From assembly GCA_029210905.1 (NCBI GenBank), contig JARGGF010000265.1, forward strand, positions 1-6,532: a DNA stretch of 6,532 nt. Reading direction: 5' to 3'. This document shows positions 1-5,967 of the stretch, piece by piece. How positions within the stretch are numbered: position 1 is the stretch's first letter; each line of letters begins with the position of its first letter. The stretch comes from Bacteroidales bacterium. GTDB lineage: Bacteria > Bacteroidota > Bacteroidia > Bacteroidales > NBLH01. The notes under the pieces are model-generated. The model saw only the letters and a program-made list of their open reading frames with translations, was not told the origin of the DNA and ran no database searches. A program made the position numbers and the translations under genes.

Positions 1-551
1 ATAATGAACAGATTAACAGTGAATTAGTCTTCGAATTAAATAAAGATGATTTAAAGATAGAGTTTCTTTATCAATCACTTTTTAATATTAAATATCCTGT
101 TGAGCTTGTTTTTGAAAAGAAGGGAAACATATATATTGTTTTCGAGGCCAAACTAATGAAACTAAGCCAGATAAGTATTGCCTTAATAGTCTTTATTGCT
201 TTTTTTTCAAGTTTTGGTATTAATGGATTTTTATGGTTTTCGGCCATTTTTACACTGATTTTTTTTAGTGTAAATGTTTTATTTTTAGAAAATGGTATTC
301 AAAAATTGATAAAAGCTACAAATTTTTATAAGACCTTAAATCCGGGCACAGAGGGTCAATTCAGCGAAGATCAGTTAAAGTGGCTCAACGATACCAGTAA
401 ATGCCCTGCATGTGGAGAAAGCTTGCAGGAATACGACCTGAATTGTCCTGATTGTGGATTAAAACTTCCCAGAAAGCCAATTGCCAAACCATTTGATGTG
501 AGCAAATACGAAAACAAGAGATTGAGTTATTTCTACAAACAAAAAAAATGA
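1..551 (+). CDS. Membrane protein with C-terminal zinc ribbon, 5' end missing
   Basis: The reading frame that ends at the TGA at 549-551 is open from base 3, with no stop before the first in-frame ATG at 156. About 51 residues upstream of that ATG read like ordinary protein (beginning NEQINSELVFELNKDD), so the gene most likely starts left of the window. Counting from Met-156, two hydrophobic segments lie at about residues 6-23 and 25-45 and probably form a membrane hairpin. A four-cysteine zinc ribbon follows: CPACG at 83-87 and CPDCG at 97-101. The tail is short and basic. The part before the membrane hairpin looks soluble and strand-rich. Molecular function is unknown. The stop overlaps the start of the amidohydrolase gene (ATGA), so the two are probably co-transcribed. 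A GAGG eight bases before ATG-156 leaves an internal start possible, but the open upstream frame argues against it. Confidence 0.8.
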   Translation, partial: NEQINSELVFELNKDDLKIEFLYQSLFNIKYPVELVFEKKGNIYIVFEAKLMKLSQISIALIVFIAFFSSFGINGFLWFSAIFTLIFFSVNVLFLENGIQKLIKATNFYKTLNPGTEGQFSEDQLKWLNDTSKCPACGESLQEYDLNCPDCGLKLPRKPIAKPFDVSKYENKRLSYFYKQKK

Positions 552-1735
552 TGCGAAAAATAGCAGCACATTATATATTTCCTTCAACAGAGAAGCCAAT
601 AAAAAATGGAATTATTACACTCGACGACTCAGGCAAAATTTTGGATATTACCCAATCAAATGAAAATTTATTGGAAGTTGCTGGTTTGGAGTTTTATTCA
701 GGTATTTTAGTCCCCGGTTTTGTAAACACACATTGCCATCTTGAGCTTTCGCACTTAAAAGGAAAAGTAAGGGAACATACCGGCTTACCTGGTTTTGTTT
801 CGCAGATTAACCAAATTAGAAAGGCAGACGATTCGGAAATTCTGGATGCTTTAAAAAAAGCCGATGCTGACATGTGTCACAATGGCATAGTTGCTGTTGC
901 TGATATTTCTAATACCCGAAATAGTTTTGAAGCTAAATCAAATTCAAAAATAATTTATCATACACTGCTCGAAATATTTACCACTAATCCTGATTTTGTT
1001 GAAAGAAATTTTGAGATGGCTAAAAAACATGAAAATGAATTAAAAACTTTGGGGCTTTCATCATCTATTGTTCCGCATGCACCATATTCAGTTACTCCTG
1101 CCATGTTTAAATTGATTTACAACCATGCATTTGAAAATAAGCAACTTATTAGCATTCATAATCAGGAATGTGCTTCTGAAAATGAGCTTTATCAATCTAA
1201 ATCAGGAGAATTATACGATACTTTTGTAAAACTCGGAATAAACTTTGATCCGATTCCACTTTCCGGAAAAAATTCTTTGGAATCAATAATGGTGCAGCTG
1301 CCAAAATCAACCAAAACGATACTTGTTCATAATACTTTCAGCCAAAAAGAAGATATTTTAAAGGCCAGCCGGTATTTTGAAAATCTTTACTGGTGTATGT
1401 GCCCAAATGCAAATCTTTATATTGAAAATAGCTTACCAGATATCCCACTTTTTCAGGTTTTGAAGCAGAATATAACCATTGGAACCGATTCACTGGCCTC
1501 AAATAAACAGCTATCAATTTTAGAGGAGTTAAAAACCATCAATCGAAATTTCCCGCAAATAACTGTTTATGAACTAATTAGATGGGCTACTTTAAATGGT
1601 GCCGAAGCCCTTGATTTGAGTCAGCAAATTGGAAGTTTTGAAATAGGAAAAACACCAGGTGTAAATCTAATCAAACAATTTGATCTGCAAAATTTTAAAT
1701 TCAGACCGGAAAGTAACTTAAAAAGGTTGATTTAG
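548..1735 (+). CDS. Metal-dependent amidohydrolase (deaminase/chlorohydrolase group), possible aminofutalosine deaminase
   Basis: This 395-residue protein is a cytosolic amidohydrolase-superfamily enzyme of the ATZ/TRZ and MTA/SAH-deaminase-like subgroup. Expected active-site residues are all visible: H62-x-H64 in NTHCHLELSH, H177 in HAPYS, H204-x-x-E207 in HNQE, H261 in LVHNT, and D314 in IGTDSLASN. A small N-terminal beta segment (about 1-55) and a C-terminal segment (about 355-395) flank the barrel, as is usual for this superfamily. Members deaminate purine nucleosides or related heterocycles. The HAPYS and GTDSLASN contexts resemble enzymes that deaminate aminodeoxyfutalosine in the futalosine route to menaquinone, but that specificity is my inference. 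The start overlaps the preceding stop (ATGA at 548-551), which suggests translational coupling; a second ATG at 551 could also serve. The 3' end overlaps the convergent gene by 18 bases. S-adenosylhomocysteine/methylthioadenosine or guanine deaminase are the alternatives. Confidence 0.85.
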   Translation: MMRKIAAHYIFPSTEKPIKNGIITLDDSGKILDITQSNENLLEVAGLEFYSGILVPGFVNTHCHLELSHLKGKVREHTGLPGFVSQINQIRKADDSEILDALKKADADMCHNGIVAVADISNTRNSFEAKSNSKIIYHTLLEIFTTNPDFVERNFEMAKKHENELKTLGLSSSIVPHAPYSVTPAMFKLIYNHAFENKQLISIHNQECASENELYQSKSGELYDTFVKLGINFDPIPLSGKNSLESIMVQLPKSTKTILVHNTFSQKEDILKASRYFENLYWCMCPNANLYIENSLPDIPLFQVLKQNITIGTDSLASNKQLSILEELKTINRNFPQITVYELIRWATLNGAEALDLSQQIGSFEIGKTPGVNLIKQFDLQNFKFRPESNLKRLI

Positions 1736-2440
1736 CTCAGCTCTATTTTTTGGATTCATCTCTGATTTGTAGAAAAAACAATAACATACTGCCACAAAAA
1801 ACATAATGTTAATTGATTTGGCAAACAGTTCCGTCATTATACCACGTCGCATCAAGGCCATGGCTCCAAAAACGACTGGGACCATACCTACATAGCCCAT
1901 AAATTTTAATACTCCATCGAGTTTTAAAAGCCAAAGGGCATAAATGGCAAAACCAATGGCAAGGCTTCCCCACTTTATCCAGGTAAAAATAAAAAGTAGT
2001 TTGATATTGGTCTCAAAATCTCCGGTTTGTAAATTGGCAGTAATGCCTAAAAGTTGTATATTTTCAAAAACATCACCAATTAGTGCAAGAATAGCCAGTA
2101 CCATTCCGGCTTTATACCATTTTTGTTCAGATTCTATGGCTAACTTCCTGAAAAAAAGGAATAAAAACGTGGAATATGTCAATGCAAAAATAAAATCAAG
2201 TTTATTTCCAAAATCCATTTTTTCAATGAATTTCTCACTGTCAAAATCGTAATCGGTTAGGCCAAAAAAATCATTCACCTCAAGCGGCGATTGAATAAAT
2301 TCAAAGAAAACAATTGGGGTACTAAAGCGTTCGGCCATATAAGGTGCTTCGGAAGGGAAAACAGTCTTAAGCAAATAGGCCCCACCAAAAACCAATAACC
2401 CCACTAAACCAATAAGGAGAAAAGGTCTGTTTTTAAGCAT
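1718..2440 (-). CDS. Multi-pass membrane protein of unknown function
   Basis: I do not recognise this 240-residue protein. It is strongly hydrophobic with about six predicted membrane segments: roughly residues 7-25, 81-97, 111-128, 146-171, 179-197 and 209-224. A hydrophilic, acidic loop of about 55 residues separates the first two. Other visible marks are GDVFEN at the end of the third segment, a W-rich fourth segment (FTWIKWG), and a short polar C-terminal tail. It has no transporter, protease or enzyme signature that I can name. The ATG at 2438-2440 is preferred because a good Bacteroidota promoter lies about 30 bases upstream and the first membrane segment begins immediately after the start. 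It is transcribed towards the amidohydrolase and shares its last 18 bases with that gene. There is no partner on its own strand, so context gives no functional hint. Confidence 0.75.
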   Translation of the reverse strand: MLKNRPFLLIGLVGLLVFGGAYLLKTVFPSEAPYMAERFSTPIVFFEFIQSPLEVNDFFGLTDYDFDSEKFIEKMDFGNKLDFIFALTYSTFLFLFFRKLAIESEQKWYKAGMVLAILALIGDVFENIQLLGITANLQTGDFETNIKLLFIFTWIKWGSLAIGFAIYALWLLKLDGVLKFMGYVGMVPVVFGAMALMRRGIMTELFAKSINIMFFVAVCYCFFYKSEMNPKNRAELNQPF

Positions 2441-2468
2441 GGTTTTAATATGAATAATTTTATTGGCA

Positions 2469-2498
2469 CAAATATAAAAGAATCAGATGAAACATCAA
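2469..2498 (-). promoter_or_regulatory. Bacteroidota-type promoter of the membrane-protein gene
   Basis: On the minus strand TTG (2496-2498) is followed after 19 bases by TATATTTG (2469-2476), a full match to the TAnnTTTG -7 element recognised by the Bacteroidota primary sigma factor, at a normal spacing. The start codon of the membrane protein lies 28 bases downstream, giving a short leader. The promoter is inferred from the motif only. Confidence 0.6.
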
Positions 2499-2587
2499 TA
2501 AAATATCTTTATCAGGAATATGTGGCAGGTCTGTGGCAAACTAGCCTCTCGATTTATGCGAAAATTGGATTGATATAAATTTAAATA

Positions 2588-2615
2588 CTGGCACAAGCAT
2601 CCATGCTCGTGCCAG
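2588..2615 (-). terminator. Hairpin just downstream of glnS, probable terminator or repeat element
   Basis: The arms CTGGCACAAGCAT (2588-2600) and ATGCTCGTGCCAG (2603-2615) form a 13-bp inverted repeat around two bases. The single imperfect position is an A/C mismatch on the plus strand but a G-U pair in minus-strand RNA, so the RNA hairpin is fully paired in the glnS transcript. It starts 14 bases after the glnS stop. The following minus-strand bases (GTATTTAAATTTATAT) are T-rich but not a clean T tract, so termination may be weak. A dispersed palindromic repeat is the alternative. Confidence 0.6.
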
Positions 2616-2629
2616 GGAATTATTTTCGT

Positions 2630-4333
2630 CTATTGTCCTTTTACCTTCTCCCAACTATCTTTCAAAGTCACGGTTCGGTTAAACACTGGATTATTTGAAG
2701 TTGAATCCTTATCAACACAATAATAACCTTTGCGTTCAAATTGGAATTGCTCTCCTGCCTTAGCCTCAAGAATAACCGGCTCTAATTTGGCATTTGAAAT
2801 TACTTCAAGTGAATCTTCGTTAAGGAACTCAAGAAAATCTTTGCCACTTTTATCACCCGAGGGATCTTCAATATTAAAAAGACGTTCATAAAGTCTTACC
2901 TCTGTGTTAATTGCATGTTTTGCCGAAACCCAGTGTAAAGTGGCTTTAACCTTCCTGCCATCTGGTGATTTTCCTCCCTTCGATTCAGGATCGTAGGTAC
3001 AATGAATCTCAGTTATATTTCCTTCCGCATCTTTCACAACACTATTGCATTTTACAAAATAAGCATAACGCAACCTAACTTCAATACCTGGCGATAATCT
3101 GAAAAACTTTTTTGGTGGGTTTTCCATAAAATCCTCACGCTCAATATATAATTCGTTCGAAAACGGAACTTTTCGCGTACCCTTGCTCTCGTCTTCAGGA
3201 TTGTTTACTGCATTAACATATTCATCAGCAATGGCATCATAGTTCGTAATTACTAATTTTAATGGATCAAGCACTCCCATAACCCGGTTTGCGCGTTTAT
3301 TTAAGTCTTCTCTAATACTGTGCTCAAGTAAAGCAACGTTAATAAATCCATCGCGCTTTGCCACGCCAATTTTTTCCGAAAAATTTCGGATTGATTCCGG
3401 GGTATAACCTCTTCGCCTTAAGCCTGAAATGGTGGGCATCCGTGGATCGTCCCATCCGCTAACCCGCTTTTCCTGAACCAGTTGCAGCAATTTGCGCTTG
3501 CTCATTATCGTGTAGGTTAGGTTCAATCGGGCAAATTCAATTTGTCTTGGCCTGTAATCATCTTCGGTTAATTGATCCAGAAACCAATTATAAAGTGGCC
3601 TGTGAACTTCAAATTCCAGGGTGCATAATGAATGTGTAATTCCTTCAAAAAAATCAGATTGACCATGGGCAAAATCATACATTGGATAGATGCACCATTT
3701 ATTGCCAGTGCGGTGATGTTCAGCATGTTTTATGCGGTATAATATAGGGTCGCGCATGTGCATATTTGGCGAAGCCATATCAATTTTAGCACGCAACAAA
3801 TATTTGCCATCTTCAAATTCGCCATTTTTCATGCGTAAAAACAAGTCCAGGTTTTCTTCAACCAGTCGATTTCTCCATGGACTTTCTTTTCCAGGCTCAG
3901 TAGGTGAGCCTTTGTATTCGCGCATTTGCTCAGGGCTTTGCTCACAAACATAGGCTTTCCCCTTTTTAATCAATTTAACTGCAAATTCATAAAGTTGATC
4001 AAAATAATCAGAGGCAAAATGTGGCTCACCAGCCCAGTTAAACCCAAGCCATTTAACATCCTCTTTTATAGAATCTACGTACTCTGTATCTTCTTTTACC
4101 GGATTGGTATCATCAAATCGTAAATTGCACAAACCATGGTAGTTTTCAGCTATGCCAAAATTTAAACAAATTGATTTGGCATGTCCAATGTGCAAATAGC
4201 CATTTGGTTCTGGCGGAAAACGTGTGTGAACTTTACCTCCATTTTTACCTTCTTTAATGTCCTGTTCAATAAAACTTTCAATAAAATTCAAAGATTTCTT
4301 CCCTTCTTTATTTTCTGTATTGTTCTCTGCCAT
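2630..4333 (-). CDS. glnS: Glutaminyl-tRNA synthetase
   Basis: The enzyme charges tRNA-Gln with glutamine using ATP (class I aminoacyl-tRNA synthetase, EC 6.1.1.18) in the cytosol. From the ATG at 4333 the protein has 567 residues, close to the 554 of E. coli GlnRS. The class I signatures are intact: TRFPPEPNGYLHIGH (37-51, with HIGH at 48-51) and MSKRK (277-281). GlnRS-type blocks include LRFDDTNP (71-78), YPMYDFAHGQSDFFEGITHS (216-235) and LCTLEFEVHRPLYNW (236-250). The C-terminal part (about 340-567) matches the two beta-barrel anticodon-binding domains typical of GlnRS, which separates it from bacterial GluRS. An in-frame TTG at 4364-4366 would add 11 residues, but it sits inside a TAnnTTTG promoter element, so the ATG at 4331-4333 is chosen. 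The gene stands alone, divergent from the AAA+ gene, and is followed by a hairpin. Confidence 0.96.
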   Translation of the reverse strand: MAENNTENKEGKKSLNFIESFIEQDIKEGKNGGKVHTRFPPEPNGYLHIGHAKSICLNFGIAENYHGLCNLRFDDTNPVKEDTEYVDSIKEDVKWLGFNWAGEPHFASDYFDQLYEFAVKLIKKGKAYVCEQSPEQMREYKGSPTEPGKESPWRNRLVEENLDLFLRMKNGEFEDGKYLLRAKIDMASPNMHMRDPILYRIKHAEHHRTGNKWCIYPMYDFAHGQSDFFEGITHSLCTLEFEVHRPLYNWFLDQLTEDDYRPRQIEFARLNLTYTIMSKRKLLQLVQEKRVSGWDDPRMPTISGLRRRGYTPESIRNFSEKIGVAKRDGFINVALLEHSIREDLNKRANRVMGVLDPLKLVITNYDAIADEYVNAVNNPEDESKGTRKVPFSNELYIEREDFMENPPKKFFRLSPGIEVRLRYAYFVKCNSVVKDAEGNITEIHCTYDPESKGGKSPDGRKVKATLHWVSAKHAINTEVRLYERLFNIEDPSGDKSGKDFLEFLNEDSLEVISNAKLEPVILEAKAGEQFQFERKGYYCVDKDSTSNNPVFNRTVTLKDSWEKVKGQ

Positions 4334-4363
4334 ATTAAGATTTTCACTATTATTAATGAAATG

Positions 4364-4371
4364 CAAAAATA
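4364..4371 (-). promoter_or_regulatory. glnS: Probable -7 element of the glnS promoter
   Basis: On the minus strand TATTTTTG matches TAnnTTTG exactly and lies 30 bases upstream of the glnS ATG. No clear TTG -33 element is present at the usual distance, so the call rests on one motif and its position. It overlaps the alternative TTG codon, which would then fall upstream of the transcript start and could not be used. Confidence 0.45.
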
Positions 4372-4409
4372 AGGGTAATTATTTTAAATATCATCATTCC
4401 GGCAAGTTT

Positions 4410-4445
4410 TTTCAGTTCCGTATTTTTATTATAAAACCGCTGAAA
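4410..4445. repeat. Nested inverted repeat in the glnS / AAA+ intergenic region
   Basis: The 302 bases between the glnS start and the AAA+ start (4334-4635) contain no convincing gene. Near the middle, TTTCAG (4410-4415) is mirrored by CTGAAA (4440-4445). Inside them lies a 13-bp dyad, TTTTAT-t-ATAAAA (4424-4436), slightly off-centre. The element lies upstream of both candidate -7 boxes, so it would act as DNA, for example as a regulator site, rather than as a leader RNA. AT-rich dyads also arise by chance. Confidence 0.3.
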
Positions 4446-4517
4446 TACAATAATTTACAACAAGAGTCAAATTTGTTAATCTTTCTTAAGGTGTAGCTTA
4501 TCATCAATAGTTTTTAT

Positions 4518-4525
4518 TACCTTTG
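4518..4525 (+). promoter_or_regulatory. Candidate -7 element upstream of the AAA+ ATPase gene
   Basis: TACCTTTG matches the Bacteroidota TAnnTTTG element and is followed by CA, as often seen at such promoters. There is no good TTG at the usual -33 distance. If used, transcription would begin near 4532 and give a leader of about 100 bases before the AAA+ start at 4636, long enough to contain two tiny ORFs. Confidence 0.4.
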
Positions 4526-4635
4526 CAAACCTTTTGACCATGATATGGGGCTGGATAATTTGTGAAGGATGGAAATAAACATGGGAACTACAAAATTTTA
4601 TTTTCCAGCAAAATTAAAACAACAAAATCTAACGA

Positions 4636-5766
4636 ATGGAGCAATTCAATAAAAAAATACGTACGGAAAAATCTATAATTTCAATAGTTAAAGGTGAGAA
4701 AGAAATGAATAGTTTTAATGTTTTCTCTACCTATGATGATGAAATACATCCGGGTAAAATGTTCATTCACCTTTACAATGAGCTTTTCGATACTTATTCT
4801 ATTTATAATAATATTAATATTGAGCAATTTATCAACAGAATTAATGAAAAGTACAAATTGCTTTCTGCCAATTATTTATTAAAGCAAGAGTTTTCGAAGC
4901 GAAAAAAAATAGACGAAATAGATTACACCAGTTGCTCATATTTAATTAAAATTAAAGAGAAGTTATTGGTTGCGGTATCAAATTACAAGATTGTCTTTTA
5001 TTATGCTTCAAGCATTTCTTTTGATGAAATAAAAGCAATAATTGAACTTGCCAGGCAAAGTAAAAAAGAAAAAAAACATAAAAGGAAGTTCTACATGGTT
5101 TCTGCCAATGCACATTCCGAATATGGTTTTGAATTCAGAAAATTTAATATCAAAAAGCAGGCGCTAAATATTCAGGAAAACTACAATGACGACTTTGTTG
5201 AAGTAGACGCCGTGATTCAGCAGTTTTTATCTGCTCAGAAATCCAATGGGCTGGTATTGCTGCATGGAAAATACGGGACCGGAAAAACATCGTATATCAG
5301 AAATTTAATGAGTACTGTTAACAAACGCTTTATTTTTCTGCCAGTCAATATGATGGAATCAATTAGTTCACCCAATTTTTTGCCCTTTATTTCAAAATAT
5401 AACAATAGCATTTTGGTGCTCGAGGACTGCGAAACAATTATTAAACAGCGCGAAAGCGGAAATTCTGACAGTTCTTTGGTTAATCTTTTAAATTTAGGCG
5501 ATGGTTTGCTTTCTGATGCCTTATCCATCAAATTGATTTGTACCTTTAATGCAGATCTAAAGCAGATTGACCAGGCTATCTTAAGAAAGGGACGTTTAGT
5601 TGCCAGATATGAATTTAAGGAGTTAGACACCAAAAAAGCAGATTTCCTTTATAAAAAGATTGGTGGAAAAGAAAAAATTGACAAGCCTAAAACCCTGGCC
5701 GAAATATATAATTTTGGTAAAAAGAACTTTGGTGAAGACGAACAAAATCAAAAAATTGGATTTTAA
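4636..5766 (+). CDS. BCS1-like AAA+ ATPase with uncharacterised N-terminal region
   Basis: This 376-residue protein has a C-terminal AAA+ module (about 180-365). Walker A is GKYGTGKT (211-218). Walker B is ILVLED (259-264), whose ED order resembles the LED motif of BCS1-type ATPases. Sensor 1 is ICTFNAD (301-307, N305), and ILRKGR (315-320) is the segment that usually carries the arginine finger. A NYNDDF motif (182-187) precedes the ATPase core, and a lid-like segment with TLAEIYN (353-359) follows. The first 180 residues look alpha/beta, with a lysine-rich stretch at 142-151, and I recognise no domain there. No membrane segment or signal peptide is seen. By family knowledge it would be an ATP-driven protein remodeller or chaperone-like machine; its substrate is unknown. 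The start follows an A-rich leader without a Shine-Dalgarno, normal for this group. A downstream Met-24 is an alternative start. The gene appears to be a single-gene transcription unit. Confidence 0.8.
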   Translation: MEQFNKKIRTEKSIISIVKGEKEMNSFNVFSTYDDEIHPGKMFIHLYNELFDTYSIYNNINIEQFINRINEKYKLLSANYLLKQEFSKRKKIDEIDYTSCSYLIKIKEKLLVAVSNYKIVFYYASSISFDEIKAIIELARQSKKEKKHKRKFYMVSANAHSEYGFEFRKFNIKKQALNIQENYNDDFVEVDAVIQQFLSAQKSNGLVLLHGKYGTGKTSYIRNLMSTVNKRFIFLPVNMMESISSPNFLPFISKYNNSILVLEDCETIIKQRESGNSDSSLVNLLNLGDGLLSDALSIKLICTFNADLKQIDQAILRKGRLVARYEFKELDTKKADFLYKKIGGKEKIDKPKTLAEIYNFGKKNFGEDEQNQKIGF

Positions 5767-5835
5767 TGCGCAAGATGTTTCTGAAAAAACAAGTAATAAA
5801 TAAATGATAAAAGAAATTAAGATTATTTTTTTATC

Positions 5836-5869
5836 TTGTAGGAAATAAAAAAATGAAAAGCTACTTTTG
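5836..5869 (+). promoter_or_regulatory. Upstream candidate promoter for the receiver-phosphatase gene
   Basis: TTG (5836-5838) and TACTTTTG (5862-5869) are separated by 23 bases, at the long end of the allowed spacing for Bacteroidota promoters. It would give a leader of about 95 bases before the ATG at 5968. It is weaker than the second promoter downstream. Confidence 0.3.
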
Positions 5870-5872
5870 TTA

Positions 5873-5885
5873 ATGCAAATTGCAT
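5873..5885. repeat. 13-bp dyad ATGCAA-a-TTGCAT
   Basis: A perfect 6-bp inverted repeat around one central base lies directly downstream of the TACTTTTG element and upstream of the nearer promoter. The position would suit an operator, but the dyad is short and no regulator gene is visible nearby. Confidence 0.25.
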
Positions 5886-5899
5886 GTGATAAAAATATC

Positions 5900-5930
5900 T
5901 TGGATTTGATAGATTGCTTTCATATGTTTG
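5900..5930 (+). promoter_or_regulatory. Best promoter candidate for the receiver-phosphatase gene
   Basis: TTG (5900-5902) is followed after 20 bases by TATGTTTG (5923-5930), a full TAnnTTTG match at standard spacing. The start codon is 37 bases downstream of the -7 box, giving a leader of about 30 bases. This supports separate transcription from the AAA+ gene, whose stop is at 5766. Confidence 0.55.
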
Positions 5931-5967
5931 TAATAATTCAGCAAAATAAAATTGAAATTTTGATTTA

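Noticed and set aside
1733..1750. AGCT-c-AGCT followed by a T run as a terminator for the amidohydrolase
   Set aside because: The stem would be four base pairs with a one-base loop, which cannot form; the T run alone is not a terminator.
1944..2252. 102-codon plus-strand ORF
   Set aside because: It lies wholly antisense to the membrane-protein gene, which has a promoter and coherent membrane segments; its composition is a shadow of the opposite strand.
3732..4496. Plus-strand ORFs of 63-79 codons across the glnS region
   Set aside because: They are antisense to or overlap glnS, whose identity is clear, and have no recognisable features.
5235..5633. 132-codon minus-strand ORF
   Set aside because: It is antisense to the Walker A to arginine-finger part of the AAA+ gene and has no promoter or domain of its own.
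5766..5807. 13-codon ORF starting in the AAA+ stop (TAATG)
   Set aside because: It is very short and lysine-rich and ends quickly, which is likely chance after the stop codon.
5815..5838. AAGAT...ATCTT as a terminator of the AAA+ gene
   Set aside because: Only a five-base AT-rich stem around a T-rich loop; too weak to support.
5804..5848. 14-codon ORF (MIKEIKIIFLSCRK)
   Set aside because: It is too short, lies in AT-rich intergenic DNA, and has no translation signal.
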